From Hymenopus coronatus (lineage: Eukaryota > Arthropoda > Insecta > Mantodea > Hymenopodidae): a stretch of 64,000 bases of DNA. Numbering within the stretch: position 1 is the first letter of the stretch; each line of letters begins with the position of its first letter. The stretch spans positions 32,234,501 through 32,298,500 of the forward strand of contig CM060883.1 of NCBI GenBank assembly GCA_030762935.1, written 5' to 3'. The notes below the pieces were generated by a model. It saw only the letters and a list, made by a program, of their open reading frames with translations, was not told the DNA's origin and ran no database searches. Below are positions 1 to 12,429 of this stretch, in pieces. Made by a program: the position numbers and the translations under genes.

Positions 1-165
1 TATTTCCAGAAAATTCAAGATATAATTTCATTTGTCATAAAAATATCTTAGACATATTACTTTAAACAAAATAGTTATATCCATTTCTTTTACAAAATCA
101 AAATGTTGATAATTATTCCATGCTCAAAATCTCTCTGTCGCATTCTTGGAAGATGCTGATGTATT
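1..165 (+). mobile_element. HPE, internal fragment running off the window
   Basis: Matches the middle of the HPE body (the CAGAAAATTCAAGATAT block through the CGCATTCTTGGAAGATGCT block). The left end lies outside the window; the microsatellite and right-end palindrome are missing. Confidence 0.8.
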
Positions 166-249
166 TCTAGGTTCCTTTCTGCGAGTTGATATCATATAGC
201 CTCTGATTGGATTGTTTCTTGCCTCTGAAGAAGTCTTACGAATCCCAGA

Positions 250-540
250 AAAAGAAGACATGCACATTTATGGATGCGCAGATGTTATAGCCGTAAGATA
301 CACCAAGAAGCCGGAGGAAAATATAGAAGCAATAAATATATGACGCAATATACACAACTCCACAAAAACATACGAAAGACGGAAATTATGATTTTTGGAG
401 ATGGGAGCAGAACATCTACAAACGCTGAATTCAATAATATTATAGGACAAAAACACAAAATCTCGTTGGACTATAAACATCTAAGAGTGACATTGCAGCC
501 AACTGCCAAATGTTTAACAAATAACAAATGTTTTAGATAG
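250..540 (+). pseudogene. LINE reverse transcriptase fragment, decayed
   Basis: An 88-codon open frame (274-540) contains KTEIMIFGDGSR and, later, YKHLRVTLQPTAKCLTNN. These resemble the KT-x-VMVF and FKYLGVTLQPT motifs found after the catalytic YADD box in insect non-LTR retrotransposon reverse transcriptases. Just upstream, in another frame, YGCADVIAV resembles a degraded YADD neighbourhood, which suggests a frameshift. The protein would be far too short for the roughly 1000-residue enzyme, and the left neighbour is an HPE fragment. The assignment rests on remembered motif patterns. The LINE clade is not resolved, and it could be a chance resemblance. Confidence 0.55.
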
Positions 541-570
541 ATAAATCCGTTCTCAATTCAATTGCAAAAA

Positions 571-1266
571 TCTGATGTATTCCATTCACATAACTTTCTC
601 TGTAACAAATTATTGTTAATAAGCTTATTCTTCTATCCACAACATACTAATTGAGATAAGCACTAGCAGAAACGGTCTTATTGCTTGGTTCCTTTATAAG
701 TAGAAGGGAAATAAGGGAGGGAATACACTAAGCTAAACCGGCAGTCACATGTTTTAAAATGTGCTTGCTATGGGATGGAAATCCGCTTCTTTGAGTGGTA
801 AGATTCTATATGAGAAGTGTATTTTAAAACTGAAACCAATAACAAGGAATATCTTGAAAACGATCAACTCCAGGAAAAAATGTATAGGATATAAATTACG
901 TGTTTTAACGAGATACACATTTTTATAGTAGGTTTATATCTTATATCTTACGGTTTAACAGTTACGTAAAATTAAAAAAAAAAAAGAAACATCCAGAATA
1001 AAAAGATCTATAGAGGCTATTCTCAGAAAATTCAAGATATGCATTTTATTTCTTATGTAAATAACCTAAATATAAAATATTTTAATCAAAATAGCTAGAA
1101 CCATTTTGAGAAAATCAAAATGTTCAACATCTTTTCCATGTAAAGGGTAGTTGGGAGTGGCGATATTTTCTATGAAATATTCGTGTCGCATCCTTGGGAG
1201 ATACTAAACTTAAATATCAGGTTTGGTAATTAACGGACTTTTCGTTTTTAAGTTATGCTGCCCACA

Positions 1267-1331
<65 letters not shown>

Positions 1332-1470
1332 ACAGACCTTTTCTTTTCTTTTCTTTTCTAAAAATGCTCATTTTTGGATTCAGAGGGTCACAAAACATGT
1401 ATTTCAGGTGAAATCTCGGCATCGAGATCACTATACACTATGTAAATAGTACGTGTAGAGAAAGTAAAAA
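571..1470 (+). mobile_element. HPE, complete copy
   Basis: Starts TCTGATGTATTCC and ends GTAGAGAAAGTAAAAA. The microsatellite is a pure CA run of about 30 units (1268-1327). The terminal palindrome is degraded on its left arm. Confidence 0.9.
1268..1327. repeat. (CA)n microsatellite in an HPE
   Basis: About 30 uninterrupted CA units in the standard HPE microsatellite slot. Open frames on both strands here encode only TH or CV repeats and are not genes. Confidence 0.97.
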
Positions 1471-1507
1471 TATATATCACTCGAAAATTTATTTAATATC
1501 AGACTAT

Positions 1508-2260
1508 TTTATTTTCTCTAAAATGTAGATTTTGTATTATGCAGAATAGGTAGAAAAGGTATTGCGTTACTTCCAAAATTCGATTTCGAGATTCCACGGA
1601 AATGTTTTGAAGTCCCCTGGATAAAAAGTAGTTTTAGAAAAAGGTCCATGCGTTTGTTAAATGCCAAAGTTGATGTTTTAAGTTCAGCAAGACCAAGCTT
1701 TTCAGGAACTACCCCATCATAAACTACCCTTTATATGGAAACTTTTTCGAAAATGTTGTTTTTTCCAAAAATGTCTATGCATTTTGATTGAAATAGCATA
1801 TCCATAAGATACTTTCATAACAAATAAAACGTATAACTTGAATTTGCTGGGACTAGCCTCTGAAGCGCTCTTCATTCTGATAACTTTTGCATAACTATTA
1901 AACCATAATAGATCGACAAAAATTTACTGCACAAAAAATGCAGCGCTCGTTAAAGTAACAATTTATGGAGTTAAAATTTTCTTGTTATTGGTTTTTAAAT
2001 TGTCAACACTTAGACATTTCTCATTTTCTTTCAATTCTGGTCTGTAAAGTGAACAATCACATAGCAACCAGCTCTTAAAATACTTGACTATCGCTTTAGC
2101 CTAGTGTATTCCCTGATTTCCTTTGTAATTAACGGAACTAGGCAATGAAACCATTTCGCTAAAGTTTGATTAGCATGAAATAGAAGAACAAGCTTTTGCA
2201 AGAATAGTTTGTTGAAGAATATTTAGAGGTAGTTATGTGAATTGTATATGTCAAACTTTT
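1508..2260 (-). mobile_element. HPE, old copy without microsatellite
   Basis: The right-end palindrome is degraded (TTTTCTCTAAAATG). The microsatellite slot is contracted to a short non-repetitive stretch around 1645. The left end survives as GTTATGTGAATTGTATATGTC. Divergence suggests an old insertion. Confidence 0.75.
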
Positions 2261-3460
2261 GATATTAGGGTAGGGTAGCTTGCTCGGAGGGGATCCGGCA
2301 CCGATAGGTGGTTATTGTACCTATGCCCTAGAGGGGGTGTCCTCAGGAGGGAAGATGTGAGAGGAGAGGAGACACATGGTGGTCAGAACCAGAAGTAACG
2401 AGAAAGCAATGACAGGGTCTCTAAAGTTTCCAGATTGACATACCCCGACATTCGGATAGGTGGGCCATGGGCTCTGTCCTTTATGGGATCCAACACCATA
2501 ACCAGGGGAAGGCCAATGGATGGCCAGAGATCCACGGAGAATTATTTCTAACTGTCACGCCGCACCGAAATACCATTACCAATATCTACTTCCAATCCCG
2601 AAATAGGCTTACGGGGATTGAAATAATTATAAAGGGACAGGAAATTGGGAGATGGTAGAAATCATTCCAACATTCGCCTGACTATCTGGGAAGTCCCGAA
2701 AAAAACTTACTGATTAGAATGGTCGTCGTCGGGAATTGAACCAGATATTCCGAATACGAGTTAACGCCTCTCGTTGTCTTTTGATGTTACTTATTCTAGT
2801 CCAATAGTTCGTTATAAGCATCAATTTTACTTATCTGTGCGTGTCACTGGGGAGCATTGCTAATTTACATGTGCTTTATTGCACAACAAATAAAGGCATC
2901 TTGCACGATGATAAAATGGAATGAAAATGACCTGATGCTTTCTAAGATCCGCGTGATGGACAAGGAACAGCAGATTAGTCGATTGTTAATGTCGTGTTCT
3001 GCCTTCACTGTCACATTCCTTGACGTTATCAAACTCTCTGGCTTTTCCGATCAGAGAAAACAAAAGCAGCATGCGGCATTATGTATATTGTATACTAATG
3101 TTGCTCCTTTCATTTACGTGATACGAATTATTGTAATAGCTGGCTTACCCGATGTTACAATGTTGGCGTTTTAAATGTCGAATGACGACCTAATAACTCC
3201 ATTTGCTTCTCTCCGTAGGATTCATTAATAAATTATTGGTAAGGTAATTTAGAAAATTCAACATATGCAAGGCAACTTATTAAAATTTATGCCAGTTATT
3301 GCACATTATAAACAGTGAAATTTTGGCCTTCTGTCAAAATTCTAGCTTGCATGGGTATTTAAACAAAATTATGTTCTGTCTAAATTGTTTTCTCTAATAA
3401 AATGCTCCACACGGCAAGTTTTACAGTAATTGAGATTAAAATACATCTATTATATTATAT
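2261..3460. other. Unassigned DNA with a GC-richer repeat-like block
   Basis: 2270-2720 is GC-richer than its surroundings and looks like a decayed transposon, but no domain is recognisable. A tRNA-like head lies at 2690-2765. A 105-codon open frame at 2857-3174 matches nothing I recognise and has no clear splice or promoter context. The rest is AT-rich without visible structure. Confidence 0.4.
2690..2765 (-). mobile_element. tRNA-derived SINE head (weak)
   Basis: The minus strand reads ATCTGGTTCAATTCCCGACG, which contains a polymerase III B-box-like GGTTCAATTCC. A similar segment lies at 19871-19945. No body or tail could be delimited. Confidence 0.4.
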
Positions 3461-3607
3461 TTTTACTTTCTCTACACGTACTATGTACATAGTGTATAGC
3501 GAAGGTATTGTAATGCTCCCAAAAATTCGATTCCGAGATTTCACCGGAAATGTATGTTTGAGACACCCTAAATTAAAAAAAAAAAAAAAACATTTTTAGA
3601 AAAATTC

Positions 3608-3645
<38 letters not shown>

Positions 3646-3697
3646 GCATAGCTCAAAAACGAAAAGTTCGTTAAATACCAAAATTGGTCATAGTATC
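3461..3697 (-). mobile_element. HPE, right-end fragment
   Basis: Keeps the terminal palindrome (TTTTACTTTCTCTACACG onward), the TTTCACCGGAAATG block and a GT microsatellite (3613-3641), then stops after the CCAAAATTGG internal palindrome region. The left two thirds are absent. Confidence 0.88.
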
Positions 3698-5518
3698 AAA
3701 TCCAGAACCTACGGAATGAGAGGCAACAAATTCGGTACAACTGCAACTTTTACTGTATTTAACGAAACAGCTACAAAATCAAACTAGGAACCCTGCTTCT
3801 CAGATTAGAGAAAAGAATTCCCCAATTTTTGGTGGTCTAGTTATAAGATATAAAAGGGGGGACACCTCGCGTCTACGAGTTACATAGATTCACTCTGGAG
3901 CAAGGGATAATGTGAAGGAACCACAGGAGGATACATGCCGCAGGCAGACAGTCCGCAGAAACGTGTGGAAGTCCTTAAAAGTTCCAGGCTAAGACCCGTC
4001 CTACTGCTTAAGCTACCCATAGAGGGCGGCCAGCAACCCATTGACCAAACAACCCTCTGGTGTTCATGGGGAGCATTCCTTTGTTTGAACAAACATCCAT
4101 GCGATATGTCCTGCATGGAAACTAGAAATACATCTGAAGGTTGAGAAGGGAGCGGTATGAAAGGATAGTATGGAAAAGAAATTGTAGCAGACGAGAAATC
4201 GCCTACCGACTAGAAAAGCCCAAAGTCAGAGTGGGCCGTTGATGAGAATATGAGAATACTGTCAGCTGCCAGAATCATATCAGCGCCGCCAACGTGCCGA
4301 AATTTCTTCCCACATAAGTTCTTTTACATGCCAATAAGTATACCGTAATGGCGCTGTCGTTTTTAAGCTAACTTAAGAATCACCATTGGTATAAGTCGAG
4401 TTTGAACCCGCGACTTAGGGCCAAAACCCAAGCGCGGAACGAACTGAGCCATCCAAAGCCCCTGTTTGTCGCTCTCTCTTCGTAGAGGTCGTTCAGAAGC
4501 AATCTGCTTTATGATGATAGTGCTTTTATATACCTTTCTTTATATTTTTGTTATTTATTACTTCTGCCGTCTTCTTATTTCATTTTTATGACGTGTTCGG
4601 TGCACATCGCATTACAGTTTTCATTTGTTCCTTGGCCAACGTCCAGCGTGGCATTTCTGGGAACGAGTCTAAGGGCACCCTTTTGTAAAGCTGTGACAAA
4701 ACACGCCGCACATGTGTCACAGCCTATAAATTTCTGAGGACTAACATAACCTCAAAAACAAAGCATGTGCAGTGGAAAAATGGCGGTCAGAATGGATTCC
4801 GACATGCATAATAATGGCAAACCACACAGAGCACGTTACCATGGCAGCACATTAGCTTGTGCTGATCATTGAATATCGGTCACATGCAGCCCGAAACTCC
4901 GACAGGAGAAAACAGACCAACAAAGCACCACTTTTTGTGTAATATTGTAACTCACTTTCCAATATTCGGGGCCGTATCTGACACGAGTTATTATAATGCA
5001 CATAAACAATTTATTCACATAAAGTAAAAGCAATATTTCGTGTGAAATAACAACACATGGAAATGTTTGTTATCGTTTTGTGCTGCGGGCTCTATTGTAA
5101 CAGGGAGATACGCATCTTCAATACTCAACCGTCCTGTCCTGTCCTATCTGGTCGTACATCGACATTTTTTAAGTAATGATATAATTATAAACAAATTGTT
5201 ACTGTGTTCAATATCTGCATAATTAGCTCATTACGTCAATGTGCCAACAATAATAATTATGCACGTTGCCGAACAAACGTTTTTGCACACACAGAGAAAG
5301 TATTGGTTTTCTTCTCTAACTTTCACAATTATTTTCACACATGTATATGTTAATTATATTATCTGGCTTATCAGAAAAAGATAAACAGGTTAGGAGTATG
5401 TGACGAAATAGGTTAATGTAGCCAAATTGTTTTGGTTGAAATAAACCTTTGTATTCGGAAAAAAACCCTCTGTAAAGTATGTTAACATACAAATTTATTT
5501 CTCTCTGCAGTCCACACG
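3698..5518. other. Unassigned DNA
   Basis: About 1.8 kb with no convincing coding region. Short open frames on both strands at 3880-4144 overlap each other and resemble nothing known to me. It contains one SINE head at 4394-4468. The remainder is AT-rich single-copy-looking sequence. Confidence 0.4.
4394..4468 (-). mobile_element. tRNA-derived SINE head
   Basis: The minus strand shows an A-box-like TGGCTCAGTTCG and a B-box-like GCGGGTTCAAACTCG separated by about 35 nt, the spacing of a tRNA. Acceptor-stem pairing is not evident, so this is a SINE head or tRNA pseudogene rather than a functional tRNA. Confidence 0.6.
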
Positions 5519-6353
5519 TTTACTTTCTCTACACGTACTATATACATAGCGTATAGAGAAGGTATTGCACACTACCCAAAAATTCGATACCGAGGTTTCA
5601 TTGGAAATATACGTCTTAGGGTCCCCTGCATCCAAAAAAAGTATTTTCAGAAAAAGATCCGTGTGTGTCCCTGTATCAGTGTGTTTGTGTGTCTGTGAAT
5701 ACGATAACTCAAAAACGAAAATTAGGTAAAATACCAAACTTGGTATTTAAGTTTAGTGTCTTCTAGGATGCAAAACGAAGATTTTGAGAAAAATCCCCTC
5801 ACCCCTAACTACTCTTTACATGGAAAAATTTTTGAAAATTTTGAGTTTCTCAAAAATGGCTCTAACCATTTTGATTAAAATACCATATATTTAAGATATT
5901 TACATGGAAAATAAAATGTATATCTTGAATTTTCCGGGAATGGCCTCTAAAGAGCTCTTTATTCGGAACGAATTTTGCTAAATTTTGCATAATTGGTAAG
6001 AGATAGACAAATACTACAAAAAAAAAAAAAAAATGCAGATGACGTTAAAATACACGGCTTATGTCATATACTCTTTTTTCGTGGAATTGACCATTTGTGT
6101 TCTTTGTTTCAGGTTTAAAAGACAAACTTTTTTCACACGGAAAGTTGGCAACCGGCTTTTAAAAGATTTGACAGTGGTTTTAGCCTAGTATATCCCTTAT
6201 TTTCCTTCTACTTACAAGGAAGCAAGTAATTAAGACAATTTCTGCTTGTGTTTATCTCGATTATCATAAAGTAGAGAGAAGAATATGATTTTTAATAATA
6301 GTTTGTTTCAGTGATGTAGAGAAAGTCATGTGAATGGAACGCATCAGATTTTT
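5519..6353 (-). mobile_element. HPE, complete copy
   Basis: Begins with the palindrome TTTACTTTCTCTACACG and ends AGAGAAAGTCATGTGAATGG...CATCAGATTTTT. The microsatellite is short and mixed (5665-5695). An oligo-A tract lies at 6017-6033. Confidence 0.92.
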
Positions 6354-6661
6354 AATTTAATTGTAATTGAACAACTCTAGCGGACTAATTTTCCTCTTTC
6401 TCCCAGATACTTGTACTGGCATGTTATTTTATGAGGCGAATCGCTCTCTGCTATAAGACAAGCTCTATTTCACGGCATATGCTGTAGGTGGAGTGTGGTA
6501 GACCTGCTGGATCCCTGAACCATGCCTCTGTTTTAAGAAGGGGAGTGTCCAGGTAAAATAATCGGCGATACGGCAATCCTGGATGATAACAGAGCAGATA
6601 GAAGCACCTACCTTGTGTGACACCTGTTTAGTAAATTTTTGAAACTAATTAACTGTATTCA

Positions 6662-7440
6662 TTTTTACTTTCTCTACACGTGCTGTGTACATAGTGTATA
6701 AAGAAGGTATTGTAATGCACCCAAAAATTCGATACCCAAATTTAGCCGGAAATACATGTTTTGAGACCACCTGAATCCAAAAAAAGAATTTTTAGAAAAA
6801 TGTCCGTGTGTGTGTGAGTGTGTCTTTGGGAAGTATAGCTCAAAAACGTAAAGACCCTTAAAAAACCAAACTTGGTATTTAAGTTTGGTATCTTCCAAGT
6901 ATGCGACACTAAGATTTTCAAGAAAATCCTCCGCCCCCAACTACCCTTTACATGCAAACATTTTCGAAAATTTTGATATCATTAAAAATAGCTCTAACGA
7001 TTTTGATTAAAATGTCATATATTTAAGATATTTACACGACAAATAAAATGTATATCTTGAATTTCCTGGGAATTGTCTCAAAAAACCTCTTTATTCTAGA
7101 TGATTTTTATTGAATTTTGCGTAACTGGTAAACTGTAAGAGATAGAAAAAAGCTTACAACACAAAACATGTAGACCACGATAAAATACACAATTTATGTG
7201 ATATATTTTTTTTTTCGTGGAGTTGATCGTTTTTGAGATATTCCTTGTTTTTAGTTTTAGCTTTGAAAAACTTATCATTTCTCATACAGGAATTTGGCAG
7301 CTTCTATCCATACAAACAAAGGGACTTCAGCCACATAGCAACCAGCTTTTAATCTATGCTTACTCCCTTTTTTCGCTTCTACTTATAAGGAAGCAATTCA
7401 TAAGATTATTTCTGCTACTTTTTTCTCGATTTAGTATTTT
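6662..7440 (-). mobile_element. HPE, truncated at its left end
   Basis: The right-end palindrome and body are intact. The copy fades out after TTTCTGCTACTTTTTTCTCG, so the TCTGATG terminus is lost. The microsatellite is a short GT/GA tract at 6807-6830. Confidence 0.88.
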
Positions 7441-8434
7441 GGTGCAGCTAGTTTTCTTTCGGTTTAGATTCTATAGGTACTGTGCTATGAAATACATAAT
7501 AATTTGACAGAAAAAAAAACTCGCATACCTTGAAAAACACTTTAAAAATCATTGAAGGAAGATAGAGAAAAAAACCTCTCCGCCAAAATATAGCATAATT
7601 TTAATACTTTATGTACACTTGTTTTGAAGCAACTTCACCAAAGGGATACTAAGAAAAGGGTACATAAGTTTTTAGATGTTTTGAAAATTCCAATGTAGTG
7701 TAATTTCTTTATTTGTTGAAAAATTACTTATAAAATAGCACAGTTATAGAAAATATCAAGACAATTTACTGTGCAGAATTTCATTGCCTTAGGACAAAAA
7801 CTATGGCCATGGTAGAATTTTTGTTGTGTCGAGGTATATCTGTCCCTTAAGGAACTGCTTCAAATAGGTGTCGGTGAATTCGAGCCATACTTTTAGGTTA
7901 CATGGTCGATATCAGTATAAGGTGTGGTCACTTCGAACTAGAGGTACTTATATAAAGGCTAAAGTATTGCAATAAAATTTAACAGCATTAGGAAATGAAA
8001 GTTGAAACGTTAAGTTAAGGTGTGAAAATGGAATAGGTCACACAAATTAATAAGGTGAATGCTACTAATCGAGCGACCCTGATCGATAATTATGACGCCT
8101 AATTTTCATGTAAACACTGTGTTTCAGACATAATGGCGACGCCCCAGGACATGGTCTGCATGCTGACGCCTAGAAATGTTAATGAGTAGGCAACAATAAC
8201 GTCACACTGACAGCTACCGTAACATGAACACCACCATATCAAGTTGCCTTTACCCTTTTTTAGTCCTCCGTGCGCAGGAGCAACATAACATCGGCGCCCA
8301 CAGTTCAAGTCCCTAGCAGGCAATGTTCTGCCTGGCTGGATCACTGCGTGCCAAGTCGAATGGTGAACATGTACATTGTGTTTCAAAATGATAGCGAACC
8401 AAGCTCAGGACTCTGTTGCTCAGGAAAAAAAAAA
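7441..8434. other. Unassigned DNA
   Basis: About 1 kb, AT-rich. Overlapping short open frames on both strands at 8099-8516 are incompatible with each other and not recognisable. A possible B-box (GTTCAAGTCCC, near 8302) has no matching A-box. Confidence 0.35.
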
Positions 8435-9051
8435 TCTGATGTTTACCATTCACATGACTTTCTCCTTGTAAGTAGAAGCGAAATATGGGGCTACCATAGG
8501 TTAAAGTGATAGTCAAAAGCTGGTTGCTGTGTCAATGAAGCTCCTTTGTTTATATGGATAGCAGTTGACAAGTTCCTGTATGAGAAAAGTATATGTTTTT
8601 CATAGCAGAAACCAAAAATAAGGAATGTCTCAAAAAAGATGAACTCCACGAAAAAAATGTATATAACATAAATTGTGTGTTTTAACGTGCTCTGCATTGT
8701 TTGTAGAGTAAGCTTTTGTCCATCTCTTATGGTTTAGCAGTTATTCAAAATTTCGTAAAATTCATCCAGAATAAACTACTCTTCAGAGGCTATTCCTAGA
8801 AAATTCAAGATATACATTTTATTTGTCAGGTAAATATGTTTAATATACGAAGTTTTAATCAAAATCGTTTGAACCATTTTTGAGAAAATCAAAAATTTCA
8901 AAGAAAGTTCCATGTAAAAAGTAGTTTGGGGCGGGGAGATTTTTCTCAAAATCTTCGTGTCGCATCCCTGGAAGATGCTAAACTTAAATATCAAGTTTTG
9001 TATTTTACCGACTTTTTCGTTTTTGAGTTATCGTGTTCACAGACACACGGA

Positions 9052-9113
<62 letters not shown>

Positions 9114-9253
9114 TCTTTTTGTGAAAATGCTTTTTTTGGTTATTGGGGACCCTAAAACATATATTTCCGGTGAAATCTCGGTATCGAATTTTTGGGTGGA
9201 GTGCAATACTTTCTCTATACACTATGTACGAGTGCGTATAGAGAAAGTAAAAA
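8435..9253 (+). mobile_element. HPE, complete copy in a tandem pair
   Basis: Starts TCTGATGTTTACC and ends CGTATAGAGAAAGTAAAA. A long CA run lies at 9054-9110. The next HPE begins after a single G at 9254, so the two copies are head-to-tail. Confidence 0.93.
9054..9110. repeat. (CA)n microsatellite in an HPE
   Basis: About 28 CA units at the standard internal position, preceded by CAGACACACGGACT. Confidence 0.97.
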
Positions 9254-9254
9254 G

Positions 9255-10089
9255 TCTGATGTGTTCCAGTTACATTACTTTCTCTACCTCTCTGTAACAA
9301 TTATTGTTAATAAGCTTATTCTTCTATGTATTTCGTGCTAATCGAGATAAGCATTAGCCTAAACGCTCTTATTACTTAGTTTCTTATAAGCAGAAGGGGA
9401 ATAAGGAAATAGAATAGGCTAAACTGACAATCAAATGTTTAAAATGTGGTTGCTTTGAGATTGAAATCCGTGTCTTTGCCTGGCCAAAAGTTGACAAGAT
9501 ACCGCATGAGAAAATTTGGTATTTTAAAATTGAAACTAATAACAAGAGATATCTCGGAAATGGTCAAGTCCACGAAAAAAATGTACATGACATAAATTAT
9601 ATGTTTTAAGGAGGTCTAATTTTTTGTACAGTAAGTTTTTGTCTATTTCTTACGGTTTACCAGTTATGCAAATTCATAAAAAGAATTATCCAGAATAAAG
9701 AGGTCTTCAAGATATAATTTTATTTGTCATTTAAATATCTTAAATATAAGCGATTTTATAAAAAACTCGTTAAGAGCCATTTTTGAAAATCAAAATTTTA
9801 GAAAATGTTTACATTTAAAGGGGAGTTGGGGTGGGGAGATTTTCTTAAAAATCGTTTCGCATCCTTGGAAGATACTGAACTTATATATCAAGTTTGGCAT
9901 TTAACGGACTTTTCGTTTTTGACTTATGCTGCCCATAGACACACACATGGACCTTTTTCTGAAAAGACTTTTTTTATTCAGGGGGTCTTAAAACATGTAT
10001 TTCCGGTGAAATCTCGGTATCAAATTTTGGGTCGAATACAATACTTCTTTTGTACACTATATACATAGTATGTGTAGAGAAAGTAAAAA
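9255..10089 (+). mobile_element. HPE, second copy of the tandem pair
   Basis: Starts TCTGATGTGTTCC and ends GTGTAGAGAAAGTAAAAA. The microsatellite is contracted to about three CA units near 9943, in contrast to its neighbour's 28. Confidence 0.92.
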
Positions 10090-10119
10090 GATCATGTAAA
10101 TGGATCTCATCAGATTTAT
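10090..10119 (-). mobile_element. HPE left-end scrap, inverted
   Basis: GATCATGTAAATGG...CTCATCAGATTT is the minus-strand left terminus of an HPE. It abuts the right end of the preceding + copy, giving the 9255-10119 unit matching inverted ends. Confidence 0.8.
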
Positions 10120-10745
10120 AATCTTATTCTTCAAGTTATTTTTTTTTTTCCTGAACTGTCCACGAACACCTAGGAAGGTTGGAAAATTCTGGAATAGGGA
10201 ATACATAGTTGTAACTATCAGGCTATAGGTTATTATGCATGCATGCATGCACGCGCGCGTGCGCCCTACAGAAAGGGAAACAGATGCCTGCATTGAACGC
10301 ATAGCTCGATTCAGATTCTTCCGGGCGATTGTAATTTGGGAACGTCGCTTAAATGCATACAGTCAAATGAAAACAATACGCCGTGAATGTGTGCGCATCT
10401 CATCAGCGTCGACTTCCTGACTCCGGGGCAAAGATGGTTTATTGGATTTAGAGGCACACCCCATCTCCAATTTCATGCTAAGAGGATCAACAGCTTCATC
10501 TGGATATTATTCAAATTCGTGAGTTGTGTCAAGTTTGCAGCCTTTGGAGAGAATTTCGTCTTAGCAAATTGAAAATATATACCAAACCATAGAGGGAAAG
10601 CAGGAACTCTGAAAATCACTGGACGATTTTTTTTTATTGCTTTACAGGTAGCAGATGTATCTTCCATGAAGATAATTAAAAATGAAATGAAGTGTGGAAA
10701 TTTTGGTTAACGGAAGTCGAAAAGGCATTTTCAATTATTTTTCAT
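10120..10745. other. Unassigned DNA with an alternating purine-pyrimidine tract
   Basis: 10235-10264 is a run of TGCA repeats followed by CGCGCG, palindromic and with Z-DNA potential. Short open frames around 10235-10667 are unrecognisable. Confidence 0.45.
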
Positions 10746-11583
10746 TTTTACTTTTTCTACAGATACTATGTACATAGTGTATAGAGAAGATATTGTAATA
10801 CACTAAAAAATGTGGTGTCGAGATTTCACAGGAAATACACCTTTTAGGAGCATCTGAATAAAAAAAAAACAGTTTTAGAAAAATGTCTGTTTGTGCATAT
10901 GTGTGTCTGGCAGTGTGTGGTCAGCATATCTCAAAAATGTTAAAATACTTAAGTTCAGCATTTTCCAGGGATGCGACACGATGATTTTGAAGAAAATTCT
11001 CCAACTACTCTTTACCAAAATTTTCGAAATATGGCTGTAACGATTTTGATTAAAATGTCGTATATTAGAGATATTTACATGACAAATAAAATGTATATTA
11101 TAACTTTTTTGGAAATAGTCTTTGAACATTTATATTCTAAATGAATTTTGTTCAATTTAGCATACTTGGTAAAGTGTAAGACATAGACAAAACTTACTTC
11201 ACAAAAAAATGCAGAGCTCATTAAAACACACAGTATAAATCTTATACGTTTTTTCGTGATATTCACCATTTCTGAGATATTCATTGTTATTTTTTTTCAG
11301 ATTCAAAATACTTAAAACTTTTCTCAATAGGAAAGTTGTAAACTTCTGGCCCAGCATAGAAACGGATTTCAAGCACCTGGCAACCAGCTTTTAAAAGATT
11401 TCACTATCACTTTAGCCTAGTGTATTCCCTTATTTTCCTTCTACTTGCAAGGAAGCAAGTAATTAAAACAATATCTGCTAATGTTTATCTCGAGCATAAA
11501 GTAGATAGAGAAATATGTTTTTTAATAATAATTTGTTACAGTGAACTAGAGAAAGTCAAATGAATGAGACACGTCAGATTTTT
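10746..11583 (-). mobile_element. HPE, complete copy
   Basis: Begins TTTTTACTTTTTCTACAG with a degraded palindrome and ends AGAGAAAGTCAAATGAATG...GTCAGATTTTT. The microsatellite is a short TGTG/CAGTG tract near 10890-10918. Confidence 0.9.
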
Positions 11584-11598
11584 ATGTTTTAATTGTAA

Positions 11599-11624
11599 TG
11601 TAATAATAATAATAATAATAATAA
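11599..11624. repeat. (AAT)n between two divergent HPE copies
   Basis: About eight TAA units join the left end of a minus HPE to the left end of a plus HPE, replacing the usual poly-A flank. Confidence 0.9.
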
Positions 11625-12429
11625 TGATGTGTTCCATTCACATGACTTTCTCTACATCTCTGTAACAAATTATTGTTAATAAGCTTATTCTTTTATCTAC
11701 TTCAAGCTAAAACGTTAGCACAAACAGTCTTATTACTTAGTTACTTTATAAGTAGGCTAAACTGACAGTCAAAAGTTTTAAAATGTGGTTGCTATGGGAT
11801 TGAAATCCGTTTCATTGCGTGGCTAAGCTTTAACAAGCTCCCGTATGAGAAAAGTTTTAAGTAATTTTAAACTGAAATCAACAACAAGGAATATCTCGAA
11901 AGCGGCGATATGCACGAAAAAATGTATATGACATAAATCGTGTGTTTTATCTCGATCTACATTTTTGTGTAGTAAGTTTTTGTCTTTCTCTTATGATTTA
12001 CCAGTTATGCAAAGTTAAATAAAAATCACCCAGAACAAAGACGTCTTTAGAGGCCTTACACAGAACATTAAAGATATACATTTTATTTGCCATTTAAGTA
12101 TCTTAAATATAAGATATTTTAGTCAAAATCGTTTGAGACAAACAACTTTTCGAAACATTTTCGATATAAACGGGAGTTAGGAGTGGGGGGATTTTCTTGA
12201 GAATCTTCGTGTCGCATCTTTGGAAGATACCAAACTTAAATACCAAGTTTGGTATTTAACCGTATTTTCGTTGTTGAGCTATACTGTCCACAGACAGACA
12301 GACACACACACGGAAAAAAGCTCTTTTTGGATTCAGGGGGCCCTTAAACATGTATTTCCGGTAAAATGCCGGTATCAAATTTTTGGGTGCAGTACATTAT
12401 GCACATAGTACGCATAGAGAAAGTAAAAA
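11625..12429 (+). mobile_element. HPE, complete copy
   Basis: Starts TGATGTGTTCCATTCACATG and ends AGAGAAAGTAAAAA. The microsatellite is contracted to CAGACAGACACACACACGG (12292-12312). The left arm of the terminal palindrome is partly deleted. Confidence 0.9.

Noticed and set aside
1210..1431. Open frames encoding CVCV or THTH runs (also at 8926, 8991, 15357, 25046, 25127)
   Set aside because: They are direct translations of HPE microsatellites, present on both strands.
8926..9297. Recurring predicted peptides such as 'YQVWYLTVFSFLSY' and 'MVFKFSIFQGCDTKI' in many places
   Set aside because: The resemblance among these peptides comes from shared HPE DNA in varying frames; stops and frameshifts differ between copies, so there is no conserved protein.
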